Source of the DNA: Tausonia pullulans
Taxonomy: Eukaryota > Basidiomycota > Tremellomycetes > Cystofilobasidiales > Mrakiaceae
DNA length: 64,000 nucleotides
Assembly: GCA_951802195.1 (NCBI GenBank)
Contig: OX637626.1
Location: forward strand, 620,001-684,000
Direction of reading: 5' to 3'
The notes under the pieces were generated by a model. It did no database searches. It had not been told where the DNA came from and saw only the letters and a list, made by a program, of their open reading frames with translations. Positions 1-12,300 of this stretch are shown here, in pieces. Each line of letters starts with the position of its first letter. The first letter of the stretch is position 1. Position numbers and translations under genes: made by a program.

Positions 1-1839
1 GCGACGGGGTCCAACTCTCGCGAGCAAAGAAGACAGCTGGCGAGGGTCGAGCGACCGCCACGTGTCCCGCAAGCTGGCATGGCGGCGTGGTTGGAAAGGG
101 CTACCATCACAGGCGGTGACGTACCATCTGGGGGAGTCGGCTCTGCATCGTTGCGGAGGCGGCACGGGAAGGGAGAGAAAGAGAGGGAAGGGAGGTGAGG
201 GTTGCAAGCCGCGTTGGTGGCTTTCGCGTTCTCGCGCTTTCCCAGCGAGACGCCGCGCATAGGCCTCGGCTCACCTATTCACTCCATCGCATGCATCTCA
301 GATGGTCTCTGGCCCAGGAATTTTGCAGCGATGGCTGCTTCAGAGTGGGGTGACGCATGCGGCGAGAAGGTGAAAGGTGACCTCGCCAGATTTTGCATGC
401 GCAACAGCAAACGTCAGCCTGTTCTCAATCCCACATCCGCAGACGCACTGATGACCAGCTCGCTATGAGTCCAGACACTCGAACAGGATTTTCCGGCTAA
501 CACGAAGAGCACAATCAACTATAGGCCATGGGTATCTGGTTGGCTGTGGCAGTCGCTCAATGCCCAGACCAGCGCCATCGCGCAGCCCGGCTTGCAGCTG
601 ATCAACAACTTCCGCCTGGCGACACAGTTCCTCCCCTCCCTTGGTAGTGCGAAGGCCTAGCTCCATTTTTCCAGTGCTCGTGGCAGACAGAGAACATGCG
701 ATGGGCGATCCGATACGGTCTACTCATTGAGTCTGATCAGTGAGACCTCCGCTGACCGCGCCCAGTCTGGCCTGGCAGCCTTGCCTCCCGCACGCTTCCT
801 TCCGCGAGCACAACACCTGAGTCTGCCGGAGAACAGAAAAAGTCCCCGTGCCGAGTGACGGCCGAGCGAGCTATCGAAGCAGTATGAACGAGTTCCGTGT
901 GCTCGTCAGTGACGTTTGCTCGGGCCGCGACCGTTTGGGATGCGTGCCCGCCCGGTGCATGGCTGCGTCTGCGTGCTCGCTGTGGAGAGAGACACGCAGG
1001 TGCCGACATGGAGGGAGATGCGGACGAGAGGACAACGGAAGCCGTCCAGCAGGGAGATGGCGGGGCCAGGACCCGAACAGGCGCGGCCCCACGCCCCCTC
1101 GCGCGGACGGCCTCTCGAGCGAGCGCCGATGCAAGACGGGCATGCGGCGAATCCAACCGAGAAGCCAGCCAGGCAGCCAGCCAACGACCACCGTTCCAAG
1201 CCTCCCCATCCTTCCCTTCTCCCATCTCCCCCGTCCCCTCACCATCCCCTCTTAGACAGAGCGCTGTAGAGTCCGGTACGTACGCCATCCACCCAGATCC
1301 ATCAGGTGGCCGCCCTTCTCGCGGCCTCCCCGCCGCACTCCGCCCTGCGCCCTTCGCGCTCACTCGCCGGTTTCGGGAGCAAGAGAGCATCAGCTGACCT
1401 TCTTTCTCGTCTCCCTCGCTGCTTACTATCCTTCCCCTTTCTTCGCCGGCTCCCTCCCTCTCTCTGCCTCTTTCTGCCTCTCTCTGCCTCTCTCTCTCCC
1501 CCCTGGACGCGTCCACGACGATCCGGTCCACCCATCCATGCGTACCGATCGAACAGCATAGATCTTAGACGACCAAACGACCTGGCCCCACCCTCCTCCC
1601 CACCGCGCTCGCCCAGGCGACCCTCCCTTCCCCGCCTCACCCCTGCTCTTCCTCTCCATTCATCTTCCGCCGTTCCGTCCGCTCCTCATCCTCGTTCTCC
1701 TCCTCTTCGTCGGTCCCTCCTCTTCGGACTCGCTCGCTCAATTCGTTGCGCCCGCCCGCCCGCCCACCCATCCATCCCCACCCCTCATTCGCCCGTTGCG
1801 CGTTCGCCGTCCAGCGAAGCATCCCCCGCCCGCCAGGGA
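1..1839. other. Upstream region of the PSP1-family gene, no gene recognised
   Basis: No reading frame here has convincing codon use or a recognisable domain; the long frames on both strands are what GC-rich DNA gives by chance. A CACGTG box lies at about 60-65. From about 1390 to 1800 the plus strand is strongly CT-rich, with tandem ctctctgcct-like units around 1450-1500, typical of the promoter and 5' leader of the gene that follows. An ATG at 1306 is in frame with the downstream coding exon, but the stretch in between is a low-complexity translation, so I treat it as leader. Confidence 0.5.
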
Positions 1840-4800
1840 ATGCTGGATTCCGATCACCACGGCCCTGAATCGCTCATCCCCAAAGACCTCTGGGTGAGTC
1901 GCCGCTCGTCTCGACGTGTTGCTTTACCTGCTGGAACCTTGTTGAACTTGTCCCACACTCCTCCCCATCGCGTGGTGTCGCAGACCCCAGCTCCGAGCCC
2001 GCCCCCCTCATCTCCCTCTGAGGCCTCGTCCTCGCTGCCATCTTCTTGCCCTCCCTCGGACCCATCTTCGTTCTCGCACTCGCACCTCGCCCACGTCGCT
2101 GGCTCGTCCTCTTCCACACGCGGCTCTCCTCGATCTCTTCCACGCGTCTACGCCGCCGCCGCTGCCCAGCCTTCGCCGACGCCTTCCAAGCTCGAGACTG
2201 ACATGTCGTCCAACAACAATTCGAACCAGCAACAGCAGCCGCCGTTCGGCGGTGACTCGCGTGAGAGCGCTCGCAGCCTGACGCGTCCGTTTGTTGAGAG
2301 GCACCGCTCGGCTTCGCGCGAGGTTGAGCAAGGAGCCAGCAGCCGTTGGCCGCCGAGCAGCAACCCTTGGTCGTCTGCTGCTCACGTCGGCACCATTGGC
2401 TCTGGCTCGCCCAACTCGTCTGGCAAGCTCAATGCTGCTGCCTCGTCCTCCTCCCCCGGCGATGGAGGAGGCAACGGCTTCCCCTCCCCGCCTGCGCATC
2501 ATCGCTCCAACTCTGCCTCCTCGCGGCCCGCCGCGCCCTCGAGCTCGCCCTCAGGTCGCGCCGCTCGCCCGAGCCAGTCGAGGCTTGACTCGTTCACTGA
2601 GGAGTTGCGCGACGACAACGTCGCGTTCCCTGCTTCCCAGCAGCCGCCCTCCCGACCTCACTCGCCACCCCACGCTCCGCCGGGGACGTCGCGCTCGCGC
2701 TCCCAGTCGTTCGCCGTGCCTGGGATGCGCCCTGGCGTCCCGCATATGTCGCTGACCCACGCGATCCCGACGTTCAGCTTTGGAGGGGGCGACGTCTGGG
2801 GTGGTCTCAGCAGCGGCGGTGGGAGGGACCGTGGCTTTGGCAGTGATCGCAGGGGGGACCCGGTCTTTGACGACGATCAGGACGATGGCGACCACGGGTC
2901 TAGATGGGACGGAGATCGACATGCTCGTGGTCGAGGTGTTCCAAGCAGCGGTGCAGGTGACCTCCATCACTCGAACATGGTGAGTTTAGCGTATGGCTCA
3001 TTTGTACAAGTTGGCTCTGTTGAAAACGCTCTGCTGAAAACATCAAACACTTTTGCTCCTGCTTTCGCTGTCCTAGTCCCCCTTCACCCGCGATCTCCAC
3101 GAGATTCTCCACGACCCCAATATCTTCCAGCCCCCGGCGACGCTGAGCCACCATCGGATCGACGAGTTCGGCTTCGGTCGTGCAGGCTACACCCAGGGCC
3201 TCGGCCTCGACGAGCACGGCGCTGGCGTTCTTGGTCTCGGCGGGATTGGTCTCGTGACGTCTGGCGGCGGCGACAAGAACGCCGGTGGCGGAACAGGCAG
3301 CGGCCTCAACAGTCGTCGTCACAGCCTGAGTGTCGTCGGTCGTCGGGCGACGACCGTCGAGGACCGGCCGACGCCATTGACGTCCCACAGCTTCCTCGGG
3401 GCGTCTAACATCCGGGGCGCATCCGTCTCATCCTACAACCGCACCGGATGGAACGGACCTGGCGCTTCGTTGTCGTCGTTCAATTCGCGCGGAGGGTTCT
3501 CGGACGAAGACCTCGCCGCGAGCCTCGGCGATTCGCTCACCGTCAACGACGACCCTTCTCGCTCCGGGACTTCCTTTGGACGCTCGAGTGTCACCAACGC
3601 CGACAAGCATTACCACGTGCCCTCGTCGTCATCGGCGTACCAACACCCCTCGTCCCTCCCGATCTTCGGCCCCTCTTCCCCCTCGTCGTTCACGGGTTAC
3701 ACACAGACGACCTCGACCTCATCCCAGCTCCACCCGGCGTCGATGAGCTCCCACTCACGTGGCCGGCTTGCCGGTTTCTCCGACCGGCCCGAGAGCAAGT
3801 CGCGCTCGGCGAGCTTCGCCGGAGGCGAGAGCCGCGACTGGAGCTCGGCCGTCGAAGAGGCGGTGGGGGGCGAAGGTGGCGGCGGCGAGGTCGTTATTGA
3901 AGACTATCACCGCCTCTCGTCGGAGAGAAGCCGTTCGAGGGGCAGGGAGCCGAGCCCAGCACCGCCTTCTTCGGCCGGTGGTCGCACCCCGCACGATCGA
4001 TCTAGCTCGAGGGGACCAGGAAGCGCGCCGTCGTCTGCCGCGCTTGGTGGTGGTCTGATGCAGCAGGGCCAGCAGCAACAGCCGCTTCACCCTTCGCACC
4101 ACGCTCAGCAGTTCCACCAGCCTCAGCAACACCAGCCCCTCCAGCAACAAATTGGTTTCTCCACGGCCGTTGGGTCCGCGGTTCCAGCCATGCGCACCTC
4201 GGGCGGCTTCCACCCTCAGCCTGCCGCTCCCTTTGGAAGCGTCTCCCAGGCGGCGGCTCAGCAGATGCAGTTTCAGCAGCAGCAGAGACCGCAGACGCTT
4301 CAGCCTCGTGTCACTCGACACGACTTTCGGCCTCCGCAGCAGCAGGGAGGAGGAGGAGGGGGCGGGTTTGGCCCTTTTCCTGGCCAGGGGCAGCAGCAGC
4401 CTCTCCTACAACAATTTGGTCCGCCCTCGCCCATCGGCCCTCCTCCGCCCCTGCAGCAGCAGCACTCGGGCTTCCCACTCAATTCATCCCAGCCGTTCGG
4501 CCCGTCGGCTCAGCATCAGCAGCGGGGCTTCCAGCCTATGCAGCAACAGCAGCCACAACAGCAGCAGCAGCACCAACAACAACAGCAACAGCAGCAACAG
4601 CAGCAGGGTCAGGGTGCCTCTACCCCTCTATCGCCTTTCTCTCAGCTTGGCTCGCGCCCTCTCCCCTCGCAGCAAACGCCGACGGGCCAGTGGTACCCCC
4701 AGCTTCACACGCGCACGCTCTCCTCGGAGCTTGCCACGAACCAGCAAGGCCAGGGACAGTCGCAACAGCAGCAGCTTCCCCTCTCAGAGCTAGGCAAGGG

Positions 4801-5790
4801 TCTCCCGCTGCATGCTGTCCCGACAACGACGCCGTTGTATATCGTCGAATTCAAAGCTGGTCGGACGGACCTCTTCTATTCGGTCGACCCGTCTGTCAGG
4901 CTTGTCAAGGGCGACTTGGTCATCGTCGAGGCCGATCGAGGCAAGGATCTCGGCAAGATCGTCAACGATAGCATTACACTCGATGAGGTCAAGCGATTCC
5001 AGGAGCAGCAGGCCGAGCTCGCATACATCGCCCAGCAGGTCGGGCTTGGCAACCAGGGTGGCGGAGGTAGCAGTGGCAGTGCCAGTGGGTCAGCTGCCTC
5101 TGGAGCTGGAGTAGCGGGAGGGGCGACAGGCAAGGATGCCCAGGGCGTCGTCAGCAACGTCACGGTCCGGGGGCTGACTAAAGAGATCATGCCCAAACGG
5201 ATCTACTCCAAGGCGATGCCACTTGATGCTCAGCTGCTCCTCCTCAAGATGCAGGACGAGGCCAAGGCGCTCCTCCTCTGCCAGCAAAAGGTTAAGCAAA
5301 AGAAGTTGCCGATGGAGGTTGTCGACGCTGAATACCAGTGGTGGGTGTTCTGCTTGTTTCTACCTTCGTCATGTGCGCGGTGCTTACTTCAAGTTTGTTC
5401 TTCAGGGATCGCCGCAAGCTCACCTTCTTTTTCCTCTCGTCCGTCCGGATTGACTTCCGCGAGCTCGTTCGCGAGCTGTTCAGGCGTGAGCAGCCCCCCG
5501 CGCCCTTTTGTTCCCATCCCTGTCTCTTGACTGACTCCTCACCCTCTCGCGCTCTGTACCCTTCAGACCATAAGACGCGCATCTGGATGGCCTGCCTCGG
5601 CGGCATTCAGCAACCTCAGTCTCAGCAACCTCAACCGCAGCAGCAGCAGCAGCCTGGCTCGCAAGATCCCCAGCGGTCCCCTCGCATTCAGCAGCATCAG
5701 CATCAGCATCAGCAACAACCAGCGGCGCCCTCGCCTGCTTTCTCAACCACGGGTCCGGGCGGCAACGGCAACGGCAAAGCTGGCGACTAG
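1840..5790 (+). CDS. PSP1 C-terminal domain protein, Q/S-rich
   Basis: Model: join(1840..1893, 1984..2979, 3077..5340, 5406..5485, 5567..5790), 1205 codons before the stop. About 900 residues are disordered, rich in Ser, Pro, Gly and Gln, with poly-Gln near 4540-4606. The PSP1 C-terminal domain follows from about residue 935: LYIVEFKAGRTDLFY, VKGDLVIVEADRG, then the conserved end with LTFFF, VRIDFRELVREL and KTRIWM. Two introns split that last part; the domain is only complete when they are removed. In budding yeast PSP1 was found as a suppressor of DNA polymerase defects and is linked to mRNA turnover; the domain also occurs in bacterial proteins. The biochemical role is not clear. The first exon (18 codons) is followed by a 90-nt intron with no stop in frame. 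Start chosen because it sits after the CT-rich leader and splices cleanly. Confidence 0.85.
4540..4610 (+). repeat. CAG/CAA poly-glutamine tract
   Basis: Imperfect run of CAG, CAA and CAC codons inside the PSP1-family gene, giving a stretch of mostly Gln with a few His and Pro. Interrupted codon use suggests selection on the amino acid run rather than a pure DNA microsatellite. Confidence 0.8.
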
Positions 5791-6546
5791 CAACAGCAGC
5801 CGTCTCGCGCCGCCTAGACTTCTTATCCTCTCTCTTTTCTTCTCTCTCTTCCCTTCTTCAGTCCCGTTTTCATAAAATTTGCCCCCTCATTCCCCGGCAT
5901 GGTGTTTGAAGGGGGGGGGTACGCTCGCCGCTCGATACTCATCTTTCTCTTGATCCCTCTGGTCTTTTCTCTCATCTGTACAACACAATTCCCCAGTCAG
6001 CTCGAGATGCCCCCCGCTACCCAAGTCGCGCATCCTCCTGGTCGCATCTATCTTTTGTTTCCCTTCTCTTGGCTTTCGATCGATTATTACGACGCTCCCT
6101 TACCTCACATCCTTGCTACTCCAACCGTGGTTCCCTACCTCCCCTCTCCCTCCACTTTTGAATAGGAGAGGGGGCGTTCGCTGGACGCTCACCCACGCCC
6201 GTTCGCTCGCAACTAGGATCCTGCGGCTATGAAACGTCCATCTCCTCCCTTCTTTTCTCCCTTTTAGGTCCTTAGTATGGTGCTCTTTTTGTGTTCAATG
6301 GCGTCCTGCCGAGTGAATGCATTTGGGGATACACGATGAAAGAGAGGAGAGTGAGAGAACAGAAAGAGAGGGAGGAAGAGAGGGAGGAAGAGAGGGAAAG
6401 ACTGGAGGTGCGAAAGCGAGAAAGAGAAAGCAAAGACAAAAGAAAGGACAGGCAGGAGGACCTGACGGCGAGAAGCGGGGGGGGGGGGGGTGGGGGGGGG
6501 TGGAGGGGCCAGGCGGCTGGGCTGGCGACGCTTCATGAGGTAAGGG
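5791..6546. other. Convergent 3' region with purine-rich and G-rich tracts
   Basis: Lies between the end of the PSP1-family gene and the end of the decayed minus-strand gene. The first part is CT-rich and resembles a 3' UTR. About 6331-6460 is almost pure purine (GAGA-like). A run of 14 G, one T, then 9 G sits at about 6477-6500. No gene seen. Confidence 0.6.
6477..6500 (+). repeat. Homopolymeric G tract
   Basis: G14, one T, then G9, followed by more short G runs. This could form a G-quadruplex. The same tract read on the other strand is poly-C, like the C tracts found in the plus strand elsewhere in this window. Confidence 0.8.
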
Positions 6547-8945
6547 TCAGCAGGGATCTTCCCAAGGGGCGAGTAAGTGAGCGAGACTCGCGGGCATGAA
6601 CTTGTCCCGAAGGACCTCGAAGGTTGGGTACGGCGAATCGTGGTTCCGATGGGCGAGCTTCGAATTGACTAGACGGCTGAAGAGAGATAGGTCAGAGAAG
6701 CACCATGTGTCTACGAACATGATGTAGTCGTGCTTGTTGGCCTCCTCAACGGGGAAGAATCTGTCACCCTTATAGAAGGCAACGATGAACTGAAGACGAG
6801 ACAAGAGTGAGCGAAGGTCAATTAGCAGCCTGCGATGACAAGAGGCTGGGTCCGTTGGTCATACACTCGCCTGCTCGTCAAAGACGTCCACCGTGTACGA
6901 GATGATTCTAGGGAGAACCCCTCTGATGTTGCTGTCATTGGAAGAAGGACATAGCACCAGATCTCAGACACGACTAAGCGCGATGATCGGCTTGTCAGTG
7001 GCGAACTCATATGGTTCAGTCAAGGTTCTAGTCCAGTTCTGGGCTGACCTCGCGAAGACCATTGAGGCTGAGGCTGAGGCTGAGGCTGATATCGATGGTC
7101 GCCTTTTAGGAATCAGTTTGAGCTGAAAGTTGAGCAGGCGACGCTGGAAGGTGGAGAGCCGGATGTTTCGGCCAAGAGCCGGAAGTGCTGGAGTTGGTGC
7201 TCCGGGTCGACGAGGTCGGAGTCGTAGGTCATCTCGTTGCAGTAGACGAGCGTGGAGGACCGGAGGAGGTCGTAACCTGGGTTGCAGAGTTCTCGTGAGA
7301 GAAGGAAGAAGAATTCTCTAGGAGATAGTTAGAGACCGAAGGCCGCATAGACAGACAGGCAGGACAGCAGGCTGCGTCATGCGTCTCCGCAGTCGGAGGT
7401 AGTCCTTCGCGCCTTCGGCCTTAAGCGGGGGACTTGGGCGCACCCCGTCGGGGAGACATGGGAACGGTGCCTCTCTAGTCCAGCCATACTGCTGCTACCA
7501 GATCTCAAGCATCTGCTTCTGGTTCAGATTGTAGATGACTCCAAGAGCGGTCGACAAGTTGCTCCACCTGGAGTCGGCGACTCCCGCTAGAAGTACTTCT
7601 CCTAGTAGGCCGCGTTTCTTACTCAGCGTATCAGCGTATATGAAAGAGCCTGGGTGGGATTAGTTTGAGTGCTCGAATGGTGCAACATGGATGCACTCTT
7701 GTTCGTTAAGTTGTAGAAGTCTTCCTCATCTGACCTTCTGACGAGATACTTGGAGTAGAACTAGAATCGCGGAACAGGAGAGATGAAGATGAAGCCGGGC
7801 GGAGGAGAGGCGAGAGACGCGTCGCGTCGAGCCTTCCCGTCCACTTCCCTCCTGACTGGCTGCCGGTTCCTTGACAATCCTACGTCAGATTCAGAGAGCT
7901 CAGTCATCATAAAAACCCAGTCACATTTAGCCTCTTTCACTCGGTCTGGCACATCGCAAGATGTTTCCGGGCCAACTTCACGCCAGGCGGGACTTGCGCC
8001 GACTGATGATCGGGCTAGTCCGCCATATCCCATCCAGATTCCATCGTCGTAAAATGCATCAGAATCAACCATCAAGATCTCCTCCGCGCCATAGCCCGTT
8101 CGAGGTCCCTCCGGACGACCGTCTCGCTCCTCCCCCACCCGAAGTCTAGCACGAAACCAGCGCCTCCCATCGTTGTGAGGTGCAGCCGCTTCTCCTCCGG
8201 GTCCCACCATCTGTTCCGCCTCGCTTCATCGGCAGCCTCTTGCTCTGCCTTCTTCGCCTGGATAGCAGCTAGAAGAAGGGCCTCCGATTCTGCCGCCTCC
8301 TTTGTCTGCTGTTCTAGCCGCGCAGCTGCCTCTGCGCGTTCGGAAGACGTGTGGTTGTGCCACAGGCTGCCGGCCCACTGCATCCAGCTCTCCCCAGCTT
8401 CCACCACCGCCGGCTCCTCCTGAGGGTCTACCTGCTCGCAGCCATCCTCTGTTGCTGCCGCTGTTGCTGCTACGGCTGCTGCTGCTGTTACTGCCGCATC
8501 CTCGGCAGCCTTGGCAGCCTTCTCGACGTCGGCTTGCGCCGCGAGGAGAGCCCCCTGGCGCCGATAGCCGACGAGCACCGGGTCGAATGGGTGGAACGAG
8601 TTGAGGTCGCACCAGCAGCGCGGGGAATCTGGGGCCGTAAGTGGGATGGAAAGAAGGGCGAGACTTGAATTGAGAGCTACTGGAGCCGTCGTCGTTGTGC
8701 CAATGGCTAAGGGTGGTGTCGGAGAGGTGTCCGGTGGGGAAGGTGCGAGGTGGGTGTAGCAGGTCGAGGTGAAGAGCAGGGTCAAAAGAAGCGTGCAATA
8801 AACGCTGTATGGCGAGAAATCGCTTCCTCGGTCAGCTCTGACACATTGAGGAGCGAGTCAGGCATACGTACCAGGGCTTAACCGAGAGGAAAACGAGCAA
8901 GAGGTAGGCGGCGATGAAGAGCGGCGTCGCTGGACGGATTCGCAT
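6547..8945 (-). pseudogene. Decayed gene for a membrane-anchored protein of unknown family
   Basis: The 5' part looks intact: a 74-nt first exon (8872-8945) gives a start and a hydrophobic anchor (LFIAAYLLLVFLS). It splices to an exon beginning at 8804 with a second hydrophobic stretch, CDLNSFHPFD, an Ala/Glu-rich coiled-coil-like region, and RWWDPEEKRLHL followed by TMGGAGF. Further coding-like blocks follow in order: MVDSDAFYDDGIWMGYGG (about 8060), KYLVRRSDEEDFYNL (about 7730), GVADSRWSNLSTALGVIY (about 7560), NPGYDLLRSSTLVYCNEM (about 7270), YEFATDKPIIALSRV (about 6990), and a spliced last exon ending APWEDPC at 6547. They do not join in one frame. I see in-frame stops after MLEIW (near 7500) and after ALSRV (near 6971), and a frame change near 7190. 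This suggests a gene that has lost function. I do not recognise the family; the aspartate-rich block loosely suggests an enzyme. A living gene with unusual splicing is the alternative. Confidence 0.5.
7064..7087 (+). repeat. Four tandem GAGGCT hexamers
   Basis: Four exact copies of GAGGCT inside the decayed minus-strand gene. On the minus strand they read as Ser-Ala repeats in the apparent frame. Confidence 0.85.
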
Positions 8946-9378
8946 CAGCAGAGGTACGACGATTGCAGAATCAGGGGGGTCTCTGCTCACCTGTGGGATA
9001 TGGAAGGATGAGGAACGGGATAAAGTGCTTGAGACCTTTGGCGAGACGAGCAAGCCCGATCAGTCGCGTTTCATGCAACAGAGTGTGACTCATCTGTCTC
9101 TCTGGGGTGAGTGAATATCTCAACCCACAGTAGACCATCACAACGGAAGGGGTAAGGTGTTTGTTATCTTGACTGAACTGAGGTGGCTGCCTACGCAGGC
9201 GAGGTGGTCGTGGTGGTGGTTGAAAGAGAGACGAGGTGAGCGAACGGGTCCGGGCGTGGGCCAGGGTTGGGCTCGACGCGTCGTCCCCTCCCCCATCCAG
9301 CCTCGCCTCGTCGGCTAGCTTTCCAACACCATTTCCTCGCTTTCTCCACTCTCACATCCAGCACCGGGATCGCGCGTC
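8946..9378. promoter_or_regulatory. Divergent intergenic region, decayed gene / RFC1
   Basis: 433 bases between the start of the decayed minus-strand gene and the RFC1 start. Nothing coding seen. The last 150 bases are CT-rich, as in other leaders here. I see no clear TATA box. Confidence 0.45.
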
Positions 9379-12300
9379 ATGTCATCTCAGTCGGACTACG
9401 AGGAAGACACGAAGAATAACACCAAGAAGGCTAAACCCTCAGCGCCTGCTGCCGGTGGAGACATCCGTAACTTCTTCGTGAGTCCCGGCCTCTTCCTATC
9501 CCGCCCAGTTTCGCCCTTCGCTGCTGCTGCTCCTGGCAATGCGGTCTGCAATCTGCCGCCCGATGGCTGAGCATGTCGTCGCCGCGGAAGGGGAGAGCGC
9601 GATGGGCTCTGTCTACCGCCGCACGTCGCGTCCCACCTGCGCCGCGCTTGCCGGGGCAGATCGATCCCAGCTCGAGCTCTCTTCGGACGAGACATTTTAG
9701 AAGAGACGGTCCATACACGCCATGAGATTTCTGCTATCTCTCTGCTCGGGCTGTGGAGTTTGCCGCAGGAATGGGCCAGGGAAGAGTCCTATCTCAACGA
9801 TGACGTCTCACGAACATAGTCACTTCGAGACAGATCCTGACTTATTCGCTCGATATTCTCCCGCCTCTCTCAGGGTGGCTCCTCTCAGGGCAGTTTCAAA
9901 TCGCCCACGGTAAAGACCAAGGCATCAGCCCCTCCCAAGGCCAAGCCACTGGCGAGGAAGAACGAGACGATCGGTGAGCTCTTGACGCTGGTCTCATCAC
10001 ATTCAGATGATGGATGACTGATGCACATGCCCACCTTTCTTCAGAACTCTTGGATGACAGCTCTGAGGAAGATGTCAAGTGAGTGTGAAAGGGCTCTGAT
10101 CGTCGTGTTGTAGAAGGAAACTGACATTATCTGCGCGCACTAGGCCCGGTGTCCATTCCAAGCCTACTACGTACGCCCGGCGCAACCCGAGTACATTCCC
10201 ATCCTCTCGACAGACATCCTGACTGCATTCACTTGGACCCCAGGTCCGGCCACTTTGCCTCATCCTCCAAGTCCTTTGCCAAGAGAAACACTGTAGACGA
10301 CAGCGACCCGGACGACGCGCCCATCCTGGCCAAGTCGAAGCAGCCGCCACCAAAGAAGCGGCGCATCGTCGCGGACGACGACGACGACGAAGACGAGGAG
10401 AGCTATAAGCCAGTTATCAAGGTCGAATCGAAGACCAAGGCAAAGGGCAAGGCAGCGGTTTGTCGAAGCGATACTTGCCGGTTCTCGTCCCGTTCTCAGC
10501 TGAATATTGTTGGCTGCTCCTGCAGGTCCTGAGCTCGAGCGAGGAGGGAGAAGACGTTGTGCCTGCGAAGAAGCCCACACCTGCGCCTAAGAAGGCTCCT
10601 GTCTCTGTCAAGGCCATCCCAAAGCCGAAGAAGGTGCCTGTCGAGGACGTCAAGGCTGAGGAGAAGCCCAAGGCGCCGTCCAAGTGCGTTTCGTCGGAAT
10701 CGTTCCTCTGCCGCTGCTGAATCTAACTGGTCGGGTCTCTCTCTCCCACCAGTTACTCCAAGTTCCTAGCTGCTCAGGCGAACAAGGCCGCCGGCCCATC
10801 TGCCCCTGGCTCGAAGGAGGTCCCTGAGGGCAAGCCTGGGTGCCTTATTGGACTCAAGCTCGTCTTCACCGGCGAGCTGCAGAGTCTCGCCCGTGAGGAG
10901 GCTGTTGAGCTTGCGAAGCGTTACGGCGCGTGAGTGCAGTCTAAGCATGCGTGCAGTGCCAGCCTGTTCTTGCTAATTGGACTCGGCCTCGCCTTTTTCA
11001 GCACCGTCACTGGCTCTCCTTCCGGAGTGACCTCTTACGTTGTAGTTGGAGAGAATGCCGGCCCGTCCAAGCTCAAGAAAATCAAGGAGAAGGGCATCGC
11101 GACGATCGACGAGGACGGCTTTCTTAACCTCATCGCCACACGCGGGGCCGGCGAACTCGATGAGAAGACGAAGAAGAAGCTGCGAGATGAGCAGGATAAA
11201 ATTCACAAGGCCGCGCGCGAGATGGAGGCAAAGGAGGCGGAAGAGGCGAAGCAGAGGGCCAAGGCCGTGAAGGCAGCCCAAAAGACTGGCACTAGCCCGG
11301 CGATGAAGTGAGTCCTTCTCCTTGGTTGTTCTCTTCTGCTTTTGTCGCCTTTGCCCATGCTTACGAGCCCGCTGCTTCTCTCTCCCACCCAGGCTGCCTC
11401 CCCCTCCAACATCGCAGCTCTGGACGACCAAGTACTCTCCGAAGAAGTTGAGCGAGATCTGCGGCAACAAGAGCAACGTGGAGAAGCTCCAGGGCTGGCT
11501 TTCCAATTGGTCGGTCGTTGACATCTTTCATTCGGAGTTCCGGGCTGACTGGCGCGGTCCGTCCCTTCCTCAGGTCGAAATCCTACCAAAGCAACTTCAA
11601 AAAGCCCGGCAAGGACATGATGGGGGCCTTTCGCGCCGTTTTGATCTCTGGACCGCCCGGCATCGGTAAGACGACAACGGCTCACCTTGTAGCTGTCGCC
11701 TGCGGCTACACCCCTCTGGAGCTCAACGCCAGTGACGCGCGGAGCAAAAAGCTCATAGAAGTAGGGGACCCAGCTCATACCCCCTTCCAGCCTGCTTCTG
11801 ATGCACTAGCTCTATTCTCCAGGGTGGCACCAACATCGACAACACCTCTGTTGATGGTTGGATGAAGGGTACCGGAGTGCGTCGTGCTCTGGCTTTCTTA
11901 CTTGCTTGCTGGTATTCACGCTCATCCCGCTGTCCTCCCCTTTGGCAGTCTACCACTGTCTCCGGAGTCGCGATCACCCATAAGACGTGCCTTATTATGG
12001 ACGAGGTTGACGGCATGTCCGGTGGTGACCGTGGTGGAGTCGGAGCGATGAACGCGCTCGTTAAGAAGACCAAGGTGAGGCGACTCATCTCAGCGAACTT
12101 CATCTGGGTTCGACGCGTTGACGGCCATGATGACCTCGTCCTGCCTAGATTCCCATCATTCTCATCTGCAATGACAGGAGCACCCCAAAGATGAAGCCCT
12201 TGCAGGCGACGACATTCAACATGACCTTCAGGAGGTAAGATTTATGGTCTGTCTGTGGCTAATGGAGGAAAGCGTTGGGCTGACTGGGTTCCCTCCTTGC

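Noticed and set aside
463-666. Sequence near 480-500 with a T-loop-like string (actcgaacagg), checked for a tRNA
   Set aside because: No cloverleaf could be formed: acceptor and anticodon stems are missing on both strands.
737-1531. Long open frame on the minus strand upstream of the PSP1-family gene
   Set aside because: The translation is low complexity (Arg/Gly/Glu) and mirrors the CT-rich leader. No domain, and long antisense frames are common in GC-rich DNA.
2008-2502. Minus-strand frame opposite the PSP1-family coding region
   Set aside because: Antisense shadow of Ser/Pro/Ala-rich codons; no start context, splice sites or family match.
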